A stretch of DNA of 64,000 nt from Desulfosarcina ovata subsp. ovata. GTDB taxonomy: Bacteria; Desulfobacterota; Desulfobacteria; Desulfobacterales; Desulfosarcinaceae. Shown piece after piece: positions 8,451-17,634 of this stretch; position 1 is the stretch's first letter; each line of letters starts with the position of its first letter. Made by a program: the position numbers and the translations under genes. The stretch is taken from the NCBI RefSeq assembly GCF_009689005.1, contig NZ_AP021879.1, forward strand, positions 4,402,001 to 4,466,000, given 5' to 3'. A model generated the notes under the pieces. That model did not search any database and was not told the origin of the DNA. It worked only from the letters and a program-made list of their open reading frames with translations.

Positions 8451-9233
8451 TCATAACGGAAACAAAAATTTGACAGTCAGGTTAACCGTCCACTCCGGGC
8501 CGACATAATCGTCCTGAAAATCGTATTCTCCAGTGAAGGTAAAGGTGACTGGATGGCCGCTGATTTTAACGAGTTTCCCGACTTTCAGGCCGAGAGGCAG
8601 GCTGGTCCAGTCATTTTTCTCCCAGTCATAGGTGAGATTCATTTCAGACAGTCCGACTGACCACTTGGCGGGCAGGGAGTAATTCAGGATCGGTTGGACA
8701 ATGGAGGCATTGACCTCTTCGCGGTCGTCATCCCCGGCTACCGAAAAAACATTCTGGCTGAAAACTCCATAGAGCAGTTTTGACTGACGTGCCACGAAAC
8801 CTGCCGCCGGTCCGATGGCAAACTGCTCGGCGCCCAGGGCCTCGTCCGTTGCTACGGGCAGCAGGCCGACAAGGCCGACGCCCCATCTTCCCCAGGGTTC
8901 ATTGAAGGTTACCAGATCGAATACCGTTACATCACTCAGGCCGTTTTTGCCTGATGGGCTCTCGGTAACCATCGGTACCGTGGCCCGAAAAATATTATTC
9001 AGGCCGAACGCCTGGAAAGGGTAGGTGAAGCGAAGCTGAAGCACGTTGCCCGACGCGCCGTTCAACCGGTGATAGTCTCCGGAGTACTGGTTGGTCAGGG
9101 CGACGCTCAACAATGAAGCCGTGGGATCATTCGACGCCTGCTCGAGAGATTGTTCTTCTGCAGCTGCCCATGACGCCATACAAACCAGCATCATACAAAA
9201 CACCGCCGCCCCGAATCGTTTTCCTTTATCCAT
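8451..9233 (-). CDS. Outer-membrane beta-barrel protein (transporter-like)
   Basis: A 260-residue exported protein with a clear signal peptide (VFCMMLVCMASWAAAEE) and predicted beta strands ending KFLFPL. Regions such as LRFTYPFQAFG and GLSDVTVFDLVTF resemble barrel proteins of the meta-pathway phenol degradation/transporter superfamily. A strong ribosome site (AAGGAG) precedes the ATG at 9233 and lies inside the remnant of a sulfatase gene. It is followed directly by the next barrel gene. Probably a porin or channel for substrates of the neighbouring sulfatase/DUF1254 proteins; this role is inferred from context only. Confidence 0.72.
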   Translation of the reverse strand: MDKGKRFGAAVFCMMLVCMASWAAAEEQSLEQASNDPTASLLSVALTNQYSGDYHRLNGASGNVLQLRFTYPFQAFGLNNIFRATVPMVTESPSGKNGLSDVTVFDLVTFNEPWGRWGVGLVGLLPVATDEALGAEQFAIGPAAGFVARQSKLLYGVFSQNVFSVAGDDDREEVNASIVQPILNYSLPAKWSVGLSEMNLTYDWEKNDWTSLPLGLKVGKLVKISGHPVTFTFTGEYDFQDDYVGPEWTVNLTVKFLFPL

Positions 9234-9237
9234 GACC

Positions 9238-9381
9238 TCACTCCTTCATCTGAGTCGCCCAGAGCATCGGCCACGATGATGACGATGTTGGGCTTTTGGG
9301 CGGCTTGGACGGCCCACAAAGGGCGGCCGCCGGGAGCAGCAGGACCGTAAAACAGATGCCGCCCCTGAATATTTTTTTCAC
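9238..9381 (-). pseudogene. Sulfatase N-terminal remnant
   Basis: A GTG (9381) opens 47 codons with a hydrophobic signal-like start (ICFTVLLLPAAAL). After a frame change the DNA reads AAQKPNIVIIVADALGDSD, which matches the sulfatase N-terminal metal-binding motif KPNIVIIVADDLGYSD of the intact neighbour at 10819-12285. The rest of the gene (over 400 codons) is gone and the next gene's ribosome site lies in the leftover. So a second sulfatase once stood between the DUF1254 gene and the barrel genes. Confidence 0.82.
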
Positions 9382-9383
9382 GA

Positions 9384-10793
9384 TTATTCTTTTATTTTGA
9401 CGGGTGCCGGTTTCCAGTCTCCGTTGAGTACGGATTGTTTGGGGTTGTACAGGCGCAGGGAGAGCCGGAAGTCCCCCGTGGGTGCCGGCAGCCAGTTGGA
9501 ATTCTGAGCCTCCTCAGGCGCCGGATTTTGAATGTAGATGGTCAATGAACCATCCCCGGCGATCTTCAGTCCCTTGGTCCTGTCGCCAATGGCATATCGG
9601 TTGATGGGGTTATCCACGAAAAAGTTCTCGGCGTTGTACATGGTGATGGACCAGAAGGCATCCACCGGCGGGAGTTCATCTTTCTTGAAGGTGATGGTGT
9701 AGCGGTTTGCCCCGTTGAGTTGCTCTTTTTTTCCGGTGGTCCGGGTGTTGAAGTAAAGGGCCTCTTCAGGGGTATTCTGCCCCAGGGACCGAAAGGCAAT
9801 GGCGGCCCTGAGGTTGAAATCCTGTTCCCACTTCCCCTGGGACATATTGTAGGCCCAGGCATTGACCTCGGTGGCACCGGTTTTAAGGGCCTCACGCTTG
9901 ACCACCCGCTTGCCTGCATGATACCCCCGCTCAAGCCCTTTTCTTGCCGCGTCAGAGAGGCTTTCAGGGTTAAAACCGGTTTCCGCGGTGAGGCCAATAC
10001 TTTTAAACTGAACATAAAGTCCGCTGTCAGCGGTTGGTGGCGGATTGTCTTTCATCAACTGACCGATCCAATAATAATAATCCTGCCAGGTGAGCTGCTC
10101 CACCATCTTTACAGGTATTTTACCCGGATCGCCCAAGCTCCAGCGCTTTTTGGCAGGGGTTTTGTCAACGGCCGGCCCGATCATCTCCAGCTGGTAGCCG
10201 GCCTGAATTTTTTTTACATTCACCAGATCGGCCTCGTCTTCCACCAGGGTCCGGCCGATTACCCAGACAAGGGCTGTGGGAGCGGTGATGACCTTATTGA
10301 CATCCACCGGCACCCGGCCTTCCCAGTTCGGCCCTTTGATGAGGTATTTACCCGGTTCGTTTCCGGTTGCCCGTGAGCCGATGTATCCAAAGACGTTGGT
10401 ATACGCATCTTCCAGCATCATTGAGTAATAGCGGTCTCCCGTGCCGGGAACCGAGATCAATGCCGCGCCTTGCTTGAGATCGATAAAGGCACTGGAGTAT
10501 ACCGTGTCGACATTGGAGGAGACGACATCCTTATCCTCTGCCGTGAAAAGTTTGGCAACGTGGCCAAATTGATTGAAGGGGGCGTATGCGTTGGGAAGGG
10601 GGCTGTCGGTATTGGTTGCAATCAAAGTGGTCGCTGCGGTGATGGCAAGGGGGTAGCCGAAAATATAGGCCTGGGTTCCCAGGGCAAAGGCAAGGTCTTC
10701 CTCTGCATGGTCGATATCCACCCCACAGGTGGCCCGGATGGGCATGAAAATGAGCAGAATGCCCAGCAACGGGTAGATAAGAAATTTTTCCAT
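9384..10793 (-). CDS. DUF1254/DUF1214 domain exported protein (copy B)
   Basis: A 469-residue protein with a signal peptide (FLIYPLLGILLIFMPIRATCG). DUF1254 spans about residues 40-180 (AYIFGYPLAI, NQFGHVAKLF, SNVDTVYSSAF) and DUF1214 about 330-450 (PPVDAFWSITMYNAENFFVDN, then NRYAIGDRT and NWLPAPTGDFRLSLRLYNP). The enzymatic role of this family is not established. The gene is in the same strand and cluster as the sulfatase and a paralogue upstream at 12324-13799; the two share domain order but are clearly diverged, so the duplication is old or they were acquired separately. Pairing with sulfatases suggests work on the same exported substrate class. Confidence 0.85.
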   Translation of the reverse strand: MEKFLIYPLLGILLIFMPIRATCGVDIDHAEEDLAFALGTQAYIFGYPLAITAATTLIATNTDSPLPNAYAPFNQFGHVAKLFTAEDKDVVSSNVDTVYSSAFIDLKQGAALISVPGTGDRYYSMMLEDAYTNVFGYIGSRATGNEPGKYLIKGPNWEGRVPVDVNKVITAPTALVWVIGRTLVEDEADLVNVKKIQAGYQLEMIGPAVDKTPAKKRWSLGDPGKIPVKMVEQLTWQDYYYWIGQLMKDNPPPTADSGLYVQFKSIGLTAETGFNPESLSDAARKGLERGYHAGKRVVKREALKTGATEVNAWAYNMSQGKWEQDFNLRAAIAFRSLGQNTPEEALYFNTRTTGKKEQLNGANRYTITFKKDELPPVDAFWSITMYNAENFFVDNPINRYAIGDRTKGLKIAGDGSLTIYIQNPAPEEAQNSNWLPAPTGDFRLSLRLYNPKQSVLNGDWKPAPVKIKE

Positions 10794-10818
10794 ATGATCC
10801 TCTTAAATGAATGGACGA

Positions 10819-12285
10819 TTAATTCCGGCTGGGCAGCGCCGGTTTTTCGCCGGGCTCCCCTGCGTCCTCATTACCTTCAAAGACGTGTTCTATGCTTTTA
10901 AAATCATCTTGAATAAAGGGCATATATGACTGGAGAAACAGGGAGCCTTTGGACTGTTTTGCATAATTGTTCAGCAATTTTTCCAGCGCTTTGACCTTGT
11001 CCGGATACTGTTCGGCAAGGTTATGGGATTCACCGATGTCCTCGGCCAGATTGTATAATTCCACGCTTGAGGGTAGGGCGGCATTTTTGATCAGCTTCCA
11101 ATTGCCCTTGCGTACGGCCCCCCGGTGGAATTCGGCATTGAGAAGCACCTCATTGCGCGGACTTGGTTTACCCTCTGCAATGGCCGGCCAAATGTCCTTG
11201 CCGTCAATTGTTTTATCTGCGGGCATTTTCCCGCCGGCCAGTTTGACCAGGGTGGGCATGATGTCCACAACATGGAAAATACCTTCTGTGGTGCCGGGAT
11301 GGATATGTTTTGGCCAGTTAATGAAGGATGCACTGCGGACACCACCTTCATAGAGCCCGCCCTTTGAGCCCCGGAAGGGGGTATTTGTTGCCGGTGCCGG
11401 TTTTTCGCCTTTTCCCTTGGCCATGGCGGGGTCGTACTCCGCTATGCCGCCGTTGTCGGCCAGGAAAAGAACAATGGTATTATCCCGCACCCCTTTTTTC
11501 TCAAGGGCTTTGAGCACTTCGGCAACGGAATCATCCATGGCAGCGGCCATGGCTGCATAGATACGACGGGTCTCGTCCTTGATATGGGCAAAGCGGTCAA
11601 TATATTTTTGGGGGGCCTGGTACGGGGCATGGACAGCCAGGTGGGCCATATAAAGAAAGAACGGCTTATCCGCAGGCTGTTCGTCGATCAGGCGAACGGC
11701 ATCTTCCGTGATCAGGGTGGTAAAATATCCGTCTTCTTTAAGGTGTTCACCGTTTCGCTGCCAATCAATGACCCCCACCCGCTCTTTGGTATAAAAGTCA
11801 ACCTCGCCGAGTGAGCAGCCATAAAAGTAGTCAAACCCCCGGTTCTGTGGCCAATATTTTTCATCGGCGTGTCCCAGATGCCATTTGCCGACAGCATAGG
11901 TATGGTAACCGGCCGCCTTAAGGGCATCGGCCAGGGTGGTTTCCTCGGTGTTGAGCCCGTATTTCTGGCCGGGGGTAATGACAAAGGTCTGTAACCCATA
12001 TCTCATGGGGTAGCGCCCGGTCATGAGCGCGGCACGCGTGGGGGTGCAAAAGGGTTGGGAGTATAGGGACTTGAAGTGCATGCCCTGGGAGGCAAGGGTA
12101 TCAAGATTCGGGGTCTTCATATCTTTTGCATTGTTAAAGCCAACATCTGAATAGCCCAGGTCATCGGCCACGATAATGACGATGTTGGGCTTTTTTGTGG
12201 ATGAAACGGCGGCACCGACCGTTGCTGCTGCCAACAGAATAACCGGGATGCAGATTGCTACCCTGAATACCTTTTGTATTTTCAT
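10819..12285 (-). CDS. Arylsulfatase (exported, Cys-type)
   Basis: About 488 residues. Signal peptide ~1-25, then the sulfatase metal-binding motif KPNIVIIVADDLGYSD and the formylglycine motif FCTPTRAALMTGRYP, in which the Cys must be oxidised to formylglycine. Further active-site motifs are AVGKWHLGH and LFLADNGG. The family hydrolyses sulfate esters in the periplasm or outside. The ATG at 12285 is preceded by CAGGAGG; a longer frame exists but lacks a signal at its start. Neighbours are DUF1254 genes on both sides and barrel proteins downstream. In a sulfate reducer the released sulfate could be respired. No sulfatase-maturating enzyme gene is visible in the window. Confidence 0.93.
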   Translation of the reverse strand: MKIQKVFRVAICIPVILLAAATVGAAVSSTKKPNIVIIVADDLGYSDVGFNNAKDMKTPNLDTLASQGMHFKSLYSQPFCTPTRAALMTGRYPMRYGLQTFVITPGQKYGLNTEETTLADALKAAGYHTYAVGKWHLGHADEKYWPQNRGFDYFYGCSLGEVDFYTKERVGVIDWQRNGEHLKEDGYFTTLITEDAVRLIDEQPADKPFFLYMAHLAVHAPYQAPQKYIDRFAHIKDETRRIYAAMAAAMDDSVAEVLKALEKKGVRDNTIVLFLADNGGIAEYDPAMAKGKGEKPAPATNTPFRGSKGGLYEGGVRSASFINWPKHIHPGTTEGIFHVVDIMPTLVKLAGGKMPADKTIDGKDIWPAIAEGKPSPRNEVLLNAEFHRGAVRKGNWKLIKNAALPSSVELYNLAEDIGESHNLAEQYPDKVKALEKLLNNYAKQSKGSLFLQSYMPFIQDDFKSIEHVFEGNEDAGEPGEKPALPSRN

Positions 12286-12323
12286 TTTTACCTCCTGCAT
12301 GAATTTGGGGACTTGTGTTGAAT

Positions 12324-13799
12324 TTATTTTGAGATCGCTTTCACTTCCGGCGGCGTCCATTTGCCGGAGACGACATCGCTTTCCGGCATGTAGAGCCGCA
12401 AGACAAGGTAAAACGGACCGGCAGGTGCCGGAAGCCAGTTGGTTTCACCTTGCGTCGGCTCTTTGTGTTGAATCTGGATTTCTATTGACTTGTCTGTTTT
12501 GACAGCAAGGCCCTCGGTTCGATCGCCGATGGAATATCGATTCATCGAATTTTCGACAAGGGATCCATCGGAAGCGTTGTACATGGAAAGTGACCAGAAG
12601 GCCTTGGCTGGCGGTGGTGCCGGAAAGTGAAGGGAATATTTGGCAACGCCGTTGAATGGTTTCCCGTCACTGGCTGTCCTCGCTACATAATACATCGCCT
12701 CTTCCGGGACATTTGCGCCCATATACCATTTTGCAACTGCGGCGCGGAAAAGAAAGTCGTTCCCGAAAACGCCCGCCGAGGTATTAAAAAACCATCCGTT
12801 GACAGATATCCCCCGGTACGCAGCCGCGCCATCAATCATCAACTCAGCAGCGGAAGCCGCACGAGACAGCCCCATGATCGTCGGCGCGTCCAAGCTCTTA
12901 AAATCAAATCCACGCTCACGGGTGAGCCCGATATTTTTGAATTGATCGACAAATGCCCGTTCCTCGTTTCGGATTGGAGTCATTCTCATCGCTTTTCCGA
13001 GCTCATCAAAAAACATCAGCGAGTCTGGAACGTCTCCTTTCGAATTAAAAGCCGTTTGCGCAACGCGTATTTTGCTGGAATCCCAGTCTGGATCTGGAGA
13101 GCGTTCAAGCTTGTCATATTTGCTCAACGGAATCAGCGAATAGCTATCCTGAATATTGCGTGCCTTTTTGAGATCGCCTTTTCCGTAGACAACAGTCCGC
13201 CCCCAGATAACCGCCAAATTGGTCGGCGAGTCAATTCTTGTCAATTTTTCGGGAAGCTCGCCTTTCCAATCGGGGCCGACAATCACATACGCTCCCGCAT
13301 TGGTACCTGTTTCTCTTGTGCCAATGTGAGCAAATACATCCTGATAAGCGCTCAATAAAGGCAGTACATAATACCTGTCCTTAATGGCTGGGACACCGAT
13401 AACAATTGGCTCTGCCGTCAAGTCTAGAAACGCATGGGAATAGAGAGTATCGTTGTTTGGCGTTGGGATCGTCTTGTATTCCGCATCCCGCAAGTCGCGG
13501 ACATGTCCGAATTGATTAATTGCGGTTTGGGGAACGCCGGGGGACGCCTTCAAGACCCGTCCCCTTTGCAGCCTTTCCGTATCCACAAGAGAATACCCCC
13601 AGATATAGGCAGAGACACCATAGTGGAAGGCCGTTTCTTCCTTTGCCCGAAGAATGGTGAGCGTGTTATCGTTGATCAATTGTTTCTTGGGTGGTGGTGC
13701 CGAAAATGCTGCAACGGGAATCGACTGGCAGAACAATGCACAACAGAATGCGAGCAGTGCAATTGAACGGATCAGCCGTGTGTAAAAAAAATGCTTCAT
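12324..13799 (-). CDS. DUF1254/DUF1214 domain exported protein (copy A)
   Basis: About 491 residues from the ATG at 13799, which is followed by a good signal peptide (LIRSIALLAFCCALFCQSIPVAAFSA). DUF1254 features: AYIWGYSLVDTERL, NQFGHVRDLRD, PTPNNDTLYSHAFLDL. DUF1214 features: PAKAFWSLSMYN, NRYSIGDRTEGL, NWLPAPAGPFYLVLRLYMPE. It precedes the sulfatase by 38 bp and follows the monooxygenase-like gene by about 30 bp, consistent with one operon. Function of the family is unknown. A start 22 codons further upstream exists but would place a charged tail before the signal peptide. Confidence 0.85.
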   Translation of the reverse strand: MKHFFYTRLIRSIALLAFCCALFCQSIPVAAFSAPPPKKQLINDNTLTILRAKEETAFHYGVSAYIWGYSLVDTERLQRGRVLKASPGVPQTAINQFGHVRDLRDAEYKTIPTPNNDTLYSHAFLDLTAEPIVIGVPAIKDRYYVLPLLSAYQDVFAHIGTRETGTNAGAYVIVGPDWKGELPEKLTRIDSPTNLAVIWGRTVVYGKGDLKKARNIQDSYSLIPLSKYDKLERSPDPDWDSSKIRVAQTAFNSKGDVPDSLMFFDELGKAMRMTPIRNEERAFVDQFKNIGLTRERGFDFKSLDAPTIMGLSRAASAAELMIDGAAAYRGISVNGWFFNTSAGVFGNDFLFRAAVAKWYMGANVPEEAMYYVARTASDGKPFNGVAKYSLHFPAPPPAKAFWSLSMYNASDGSLVENSMNRYSIGDRTEGLAVKTDKSIEIQIQHKEPTQGETNWLPAPAGPFYLVLRLYMPESDVVSGKWTPPEVKAISK

Positions 13800-13830
13800 A
13801 AACGATTTCTCCCTGGGGTATGGGTTGATA

Positions 13831-14124
13831 TTATGGCGATTTAAATTGTTTCTCATTAATTTCAATGGTATACGTTCCGGACAGCACCTGAAATGCCCCT
13901 TTCAGCGCGCTGAATAGTTCCGACTGCATATGGGTATCGAGCCGTTTTCTGGATGACCACTTCTCTATAAAGCGGATGTTGTTTTTTTCCGTGATGCCAC
14001 GATGGCATTTAAAACTGATGCAACCTTCCAGTTCTTGAATCTGTTTGCCCATTGAATTCAGCGTGTTGAGCAGTTCTCTAAAACCTTCCGAGCGGACCCT
14101 GGTGTTGAAGGTGAGAACGATCAT
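13831..14124 (-). CDS. Antibiotic biosynthesis monooxygenase (ABM)-like small protein
   Basis: A 97-residue protein with the ferredoxin-like ABM pattern: MIVLTFNTRVRSEGFREL at the start, a central LEGCISFKCHRGITEKNNIRFIEKWSSRKRLDTHMQSE, and an aromatic/hydrophobic end. ABM proteins include quinol monooxygenases and haem or polyketide oxygenases that act without cofactor, but many are uncharacterised. The ATG at 14124 has AGGGG just upstream. It is the first gene of the sulfatase/DUF1254 transcription unit, downstream of two dyad sites. It is cytoplasmic, unlike its neighbours. Confidence 0.72.
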   Translation of the reverse strand: MIVLTFNTRVRSEGFRELLNTLNSMGKQIQELEGCISFKCHRGITEKNNIRFIEKWSSRKRLDTHMQSELFSALKGAFQVLSGTYTIEINEKQFKSP

Positions 14125-14279
14125 GTATCCCCTAAAAGATTGAGATGAATCATGGTAGAGGGTATTATCAACAAATATGCCGACTTTTTCGTAGACGTCA
14201 GTTTTTTGTAACTACTTGTATTTTTATGGATATCTGACATGAGCCGGATGGGGCGGGCAAGAAGCGTCTATGGAAGGGC

Positions 14280-14297
14280 ACCGTCAAATATGATGGG
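14280..14297. promoter_or_regulatory. Palindromic operator-like site 1
   Basis: ACCGTCA-AATA-TGATGGG is a near-perfect dyad. The same dyad, perfect, occurs at 14552-14569. Both lie upstream of the ABM/sulfatase operon and downstream of the sigma54-activator gene, where an enhancer-binding protein would bind. I could not find a convincing -24/-12 promoter. Confidence 0.45.
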
Positions 14298-14464
14298 GGC
14301 CGACATATATCACGGTGCCTTTCTCTGTTTTTTACTCTTTTCGGGGTGACGATATTTCTTCGGGAAAGGGTATATGCTGCAATATGCTGTCGCTGAAATT
14401 CCGTTTTCTGATTCTGCCGAACGCAGAGCGTTAATCGGGCTTATAGGGATAGGAAAAGGCTGTG

Positions 14465-14496
14465 AGGCGATTTCTGTCAAAGCTTATACCAGCCTG
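14465..14496. repeat. Dispersed 32-bp repeat, copy 1
   Basis: These 32 bases match 52156-52187 at 30 positions in the same orientation, 37.7 kb away. The conserved core is GCGATTTCTGTCAAAGC. It lies between genes in both places and is not a coding similarity. It may be a remnant of a short mobile or regulatory element. Confidence 0.6.
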
Positions 14497-14551
14497 GAAC
14501 GATCCGCATTGCCAGTCATGTACGTTTCAGGTCTTGGATGTTTAGGATCGG

Positions 14552-14569
14552 CCCATCATATTTGATGGG
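14552..14569. promoter_or_regulatory. Palindromic operator-like site 2
   Basis: CCCATCATATTTGATGGG: 7-bp perfect arms around a 4-base centre, 20 bp after the end of the sigma54-activator gene. With site 1 it forms a pair about 270 bp apart, a layout seen for upstream activating sequences. Confidence 0.5.
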
Positions 14570-14589
14570 AGGCCCCATTTCCGGCAGCC

Positions 14590-16449
14590 TTAACGCTGGG
14601 GGCGCTTGATCCCCAATTTACGCATTCGCCCCCGGAGGGTTCCCGGATTGAGATCGAGACGCCTTGCCGCACCTTTATTGCCTTCGATCTGCCAGCCGCA
14701 GGCTTCAAGTGCCCGAACAATATGTCGATTCTCCATTTCCGCCATTGTCGGGAATTGTTTGTCGGCGTTATCGCGTCTGAAATCGGGGAGATCGGCAGTC
14801 CTTAACACGTCGTCACGGCTGACAATGATCGCCGCTTCAATCAGATTGGACAGCTCTCGAATGTTGCCGGGCCAGTGGTAGGCCATTAACGCGTTCATGG
14901 TTTTCTTCGGGATCTTTGTTATCGTTTTTCCATGCTTTCTGTTGAATTTTGCAACGAACGATTCCACCAGCAGGGGAATGTCGTCTCGGCGGTCCTTCAA
15001 CGGCGGTACCGTCAGGGTAAAAACATTCAGCCGAAACCACAGGTCCTCGCGAAAACGTCCTTTTGCGACCTCTTCCTGTAAGTTACGATTCGTTGCCGCA
15101 ATAATTCTGACATCGGTGCGAAGTGTTTTCGAAGATCCGAGCCGCTCGAACTCACCATACTCCAGCACCCGTAGAAACTTGCTTTGAAGCCCTGGTTCCA
15201 GCTCTCCGATTTCATCGAGGAAAATGGTGGAACCGTTTGCAATTTCAAAACGGCCTTTCCTGGACTGATGGGCACCGCTGAATGCGCCTTTTTCGTGTCC
15301 GAAAAGCTCGCTTTCAATCAACTCGGCGGGCAGCGCAGAACAGTCGACTTTCACCATGGGCCGGGAACTGCGGGCGCTGTTCTTATGGATGGCTCTCGCC
15401 ACCAGTTCCTTGCCGGTGCCGGATTGTCCGAGAATAAGCGTCGTGGCATCCGTCGGGGCAACGTCGCCGATCTTGTATAGTACATACTTCAAAGGATCGC
15501 TGCGGCCGATTATTTCCTCAAAATTTTGTTCGTGATTGATCTGCTCCCTGAGTTGAATATTATCCTTTTCGAGTTGCTCTTTAAGCTTACGGATCTGGCT
15601 TAAAGCGATGCTCAGCGCTTCATTTTTCGCCTGCAATTCGTGTGTCCGTGCTTCAACGAGCTCCTCCAGATGATCCCGGTATTTCTCAAGCTCACGCTGG
15701 GCCTGTTTCAGCTCGCTGATATCGCGTATCGTGCCGACAAAACCGATGGATTCACCGGCACGGCCTTTTATAATGCTGGCCATCATATAGGTGGCAAACA
15801 GCGTTCCGTCTTTTTTGGTATGTTCACTCTCGCCGCGATGGCAGCCTTTTTCGAGAACCGTGTTGAAAAAAGGGATGACATTTTCCCGCAACTGTTTTTC
15901 AGGATGAAATGAATACAGGTTCTTTCCGACCATTTCCTCGACGCGGTAACCGTGAATTTGCGCCCAGGCCGGATTGACAAACTGATTTTCTCCTTCCATG
16001 TTCGCCACAGCGATCCCATCGATGGAATGATTGAGCGCCCGTTCCAGAATCAGCAGCCGCAACTCTCTTTGCTTATCCTCCGTGATGTCACGGTAATGCT
16101 GGAAGACCCGTGTAATCCGGCCGTTTCCGTCGACGATGGGATAGGCGGTGACCAAAAACCAGCTGTCGATTTCACTGAAATATTTTTCAACCGTTGAAAT
16201 TTGCCGGGTTCGATAGGCTTCATGTAGCGCACAACAACTGCACGGTGTGCCCAAGCCAAACACGTCATGGCATCTCTTTCCGATCACCTCTTCGGGCTTC
16301 TTGGCGATGAATCCGTACCCTGATGCGTTATAGCGTATGATTCTGAAATGGCCGTCCATTATGCCGACCGGTTCCAGAATTTGATCAAACAGCGCTTCGC
16401 AATCCGCCCGCCTGACCATAACCCCACAATTGGACATGGCTCCTGGCAT
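14590..16449 (-). CDS. PAS-domain sigma54-dependent transcriptional activator
   Basis: About 620 residues. Two PAS regions come first (~15-120 and ~130-260; the second reads [27 protein letters not shown]), then a coiled linker (~260-315), an AAA+ domain (~320-550) with Walker [11 protein letters not shown] and Walker [12 protein letters not shown], and a Fis-type HTH at the end ([23 protein letters not shown]). The sigma54-contact loop reads GAFSGA instead of the usual GAFTGA. The first PAS carries the cysteine-rich segment [14 protein letters not shown], which might bind metal or sense redox. The ATG at 16449 is 2 bp after the upstream stop; an ATG at 16437 is a close alternative. It likely controls the downstream sulfatase/DUF1254 operon. 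Confidence 0.88.
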   Translation of the reverse strand: MPGAMSNCGVMVRRADCEALFDQILEPVGIMDGHFRIIRYNASGYGFIAKKPEEVIGKRCHDVFGLGTPCSCCALHEAYRTRQISTVEKYFSEIDSWFLVTAYPIVDGNGRITRVFQHYRDITEDKQRELRLLILERALNHSIDGIAVANMEGENQFVNPAWAQIHGYRVEEMVGKNLYSFHPEKQLRENVIPFFNTVLEKGCHRGESEHTKKDGTLFATYMMASIIKGRAGESIGFVGTIRDISELKQAQRELEKYRDHLEELVEARTHELQAKNEALSIALSQIRKLKEQLEKDNIQLREQINHEQNFEEIIGRSDPLKYVLYKIGDVAPTDATTLILGQSGTGKELVARAIHKNSARSSRPMVKVDCSALPAELIESELFGHEKGAFSGAHQSRKGRFEIANGSTIFLDEIGELEPGLQSKFLRVLEYGEFERLGSSKTLRTDVRIIAATNRNLQEEVAKGRFREDLWFRLNVFTLTVPPLKDRRDDIPLLVESFVAKFNRKHGKTITKIPKKTMNALMAYHWPGNIRELSNLIEAAIIVSRDDVLRTADLPDFRRDNADKQFPTMAEMENRHIVRALEACGWQIEGNKGAARRLDLNPGTLRGRMRKLGIKRPQR

Positions 16450-16451
16450 GC

Positions 16452-17546
16452 TCACAGGCGTCGCCCATCTCTCGGTCGGGGTCGTCCGATTCCGCCGGGG
16501 GGCTTGGGGAGGGGTGGTTTTGGCGGTCGTATGCCTGGTGGTTTGGGTTTGCCCGGCTTGTCCGCTGGGGGGACGACAATGACCGTGTCGCCGCCACATC
16601 CCCAGCAGGGATGAGGATCATGGAAGCCATGGTAATAGGTGTAAGAAACATGACCACTCACGCGGCCGGTGCCGTCGTTTGCGCAACCCGCGAGGGCGCC
16701 AACCCCGGCGATCAACGCCGCATGGTTCGTTTCCGGGGCTTCGCCCACGCCGATCAGGACACGGCCGCCGAGCGTCTCGGCCTGCCGGGCGGTATCCGTC
16801 GGGTCGGCAACACGAATCACCGGCACCCAGCGCCGTTCCAGCCCCTTGTTGAATACCTCTCGAATACCGGCGCGCCACATGCCATAGGATTTCAGAATCC
16901 AGTAGCCATCCCTTTGCTCAATGTCTGAAAACCCGGCGAGGCCACGATAGAAATCCAGCGAATCATGCGGGTCGTCGGACCACTGCTCATCCCATAACCA
17001 ACCGTTGAGCGGCATCGCGGTATCGACGGATTCGTTTGGGACGGATTCGAGCAACACGAGTTGGGCATCATGGAGATCCCGCACCAGCGCGCCATTGCCC
17101 CGGTCCCCCATTTTCATGGGGCCTTCGTGGACCTGCCCGCCATGGGTCCGGGTATGGGCCATGGCGCGCGCCAGGTCGGCCACCGCTAACGAAAGAACCC
17201 ATCGGGCGGCCGCCATGCTGCCTTTCGCCGTGGGTACCGCGGCGATTCCGGCGATCTCCCGGCCGTCCAGGAGAACGACGTCATACCGTCCATGGGAACG
17301 GAACCGCCACCCGAAAAGGGCACCGTAAAAGGCCCTCGCCTGGGCCGCGTCCCTCACGAGCAGTTCGTGCCAGACGAAGGTGCCCGGAGAAACATGCGCA
17401 ACGCCGGTTTCAGGGGCCACCGGTGCGTTGATGCTGCAGCCGCAGATCGTTAAAACAGATGCCGAGACCAAAATGAGCGCTGCCCAAAAGCGCCTGAAAC
17501 GGTTGCCATAGCGGTGGTTTCGGCAGGGTGATGATGTTGGGTGCAT
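16452..17546 (-). CDS. VOC-domain lipoprotein fused to a second, Pro-rich lipoprotein
   Basis: 364 residues. A signal and lipobox-like LTICGC (~residue 37) start the protein, then two VOC/glyoxalase-like halves (~55-165, [26 protein letters not shown]; ~175-280, [21 protein letters not shown]). Where the second VOC should end with an ALIADP-type strand, the sequence switches to [17 protein letters not shown], a complete lipoprotein signal end with its own lipobox LAGC, followed by an aromatic/Cys segment and a Pro/Lys-rich tail. The simplest reading is a deletion that fused two lipoprotein genes. No catalytic role can be assigned. It is directly upstream of the sigma54 activator (2 bp). Confidence 0.75.
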   Translation of the reverse strand: MHPTSSPCRNHRYGNRFRRFWAALILVSASVLTICGCSINAPVAPETGVAHVSPGTFVWHELLVRDAAQARAFYGALFGWRFRSHGRYDVVLLDGREIAGIAAVPTAKGSMAAARWVLSLAVADLARAMAHTRTHGGQVHEGPMKMGDRGNGALVRDLHDAQLVLLESVPNESVDTAMPLNGWLWDEQWSDDPHDSLDFYRGLAGFSDIEQRDGYWILKSYGMWRAGIREVFNKGLERRWVPVIRVADPTDTARQAETLGGRVLIGVGEAPETNHAALIAGVGALAGCANDGTGRVSGHVSYTYYHGFHDPHPCWGCGGDTVIVVPPADKPGKPKPPGIRPPKPPLPKPPGGIGRPRPRDGRRL

Positions 17547-17634
17547 AATTTCGCCTTTTCGATGGTGTTGCCGGAAATGGTCGCAAAGTAAGACAATATG
17601 GTTGAACGTTAGCCGGACACGCCGGAAATAGAAT

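Noticed and set aside
14125..14280. Sigma54 (-24/-12) promoter for the sulfatase operon
   Set aside because: I searched for GG-N10-GC on the minus strand and saw no acceptable match; a profile search is needed before claiming one.
14374..14565. 63-codon plus-strand frame between the activator and the sulfatase operon
   Set aside because: It contains the dispersed 32-bp repeat and has no family match or ribosome site.
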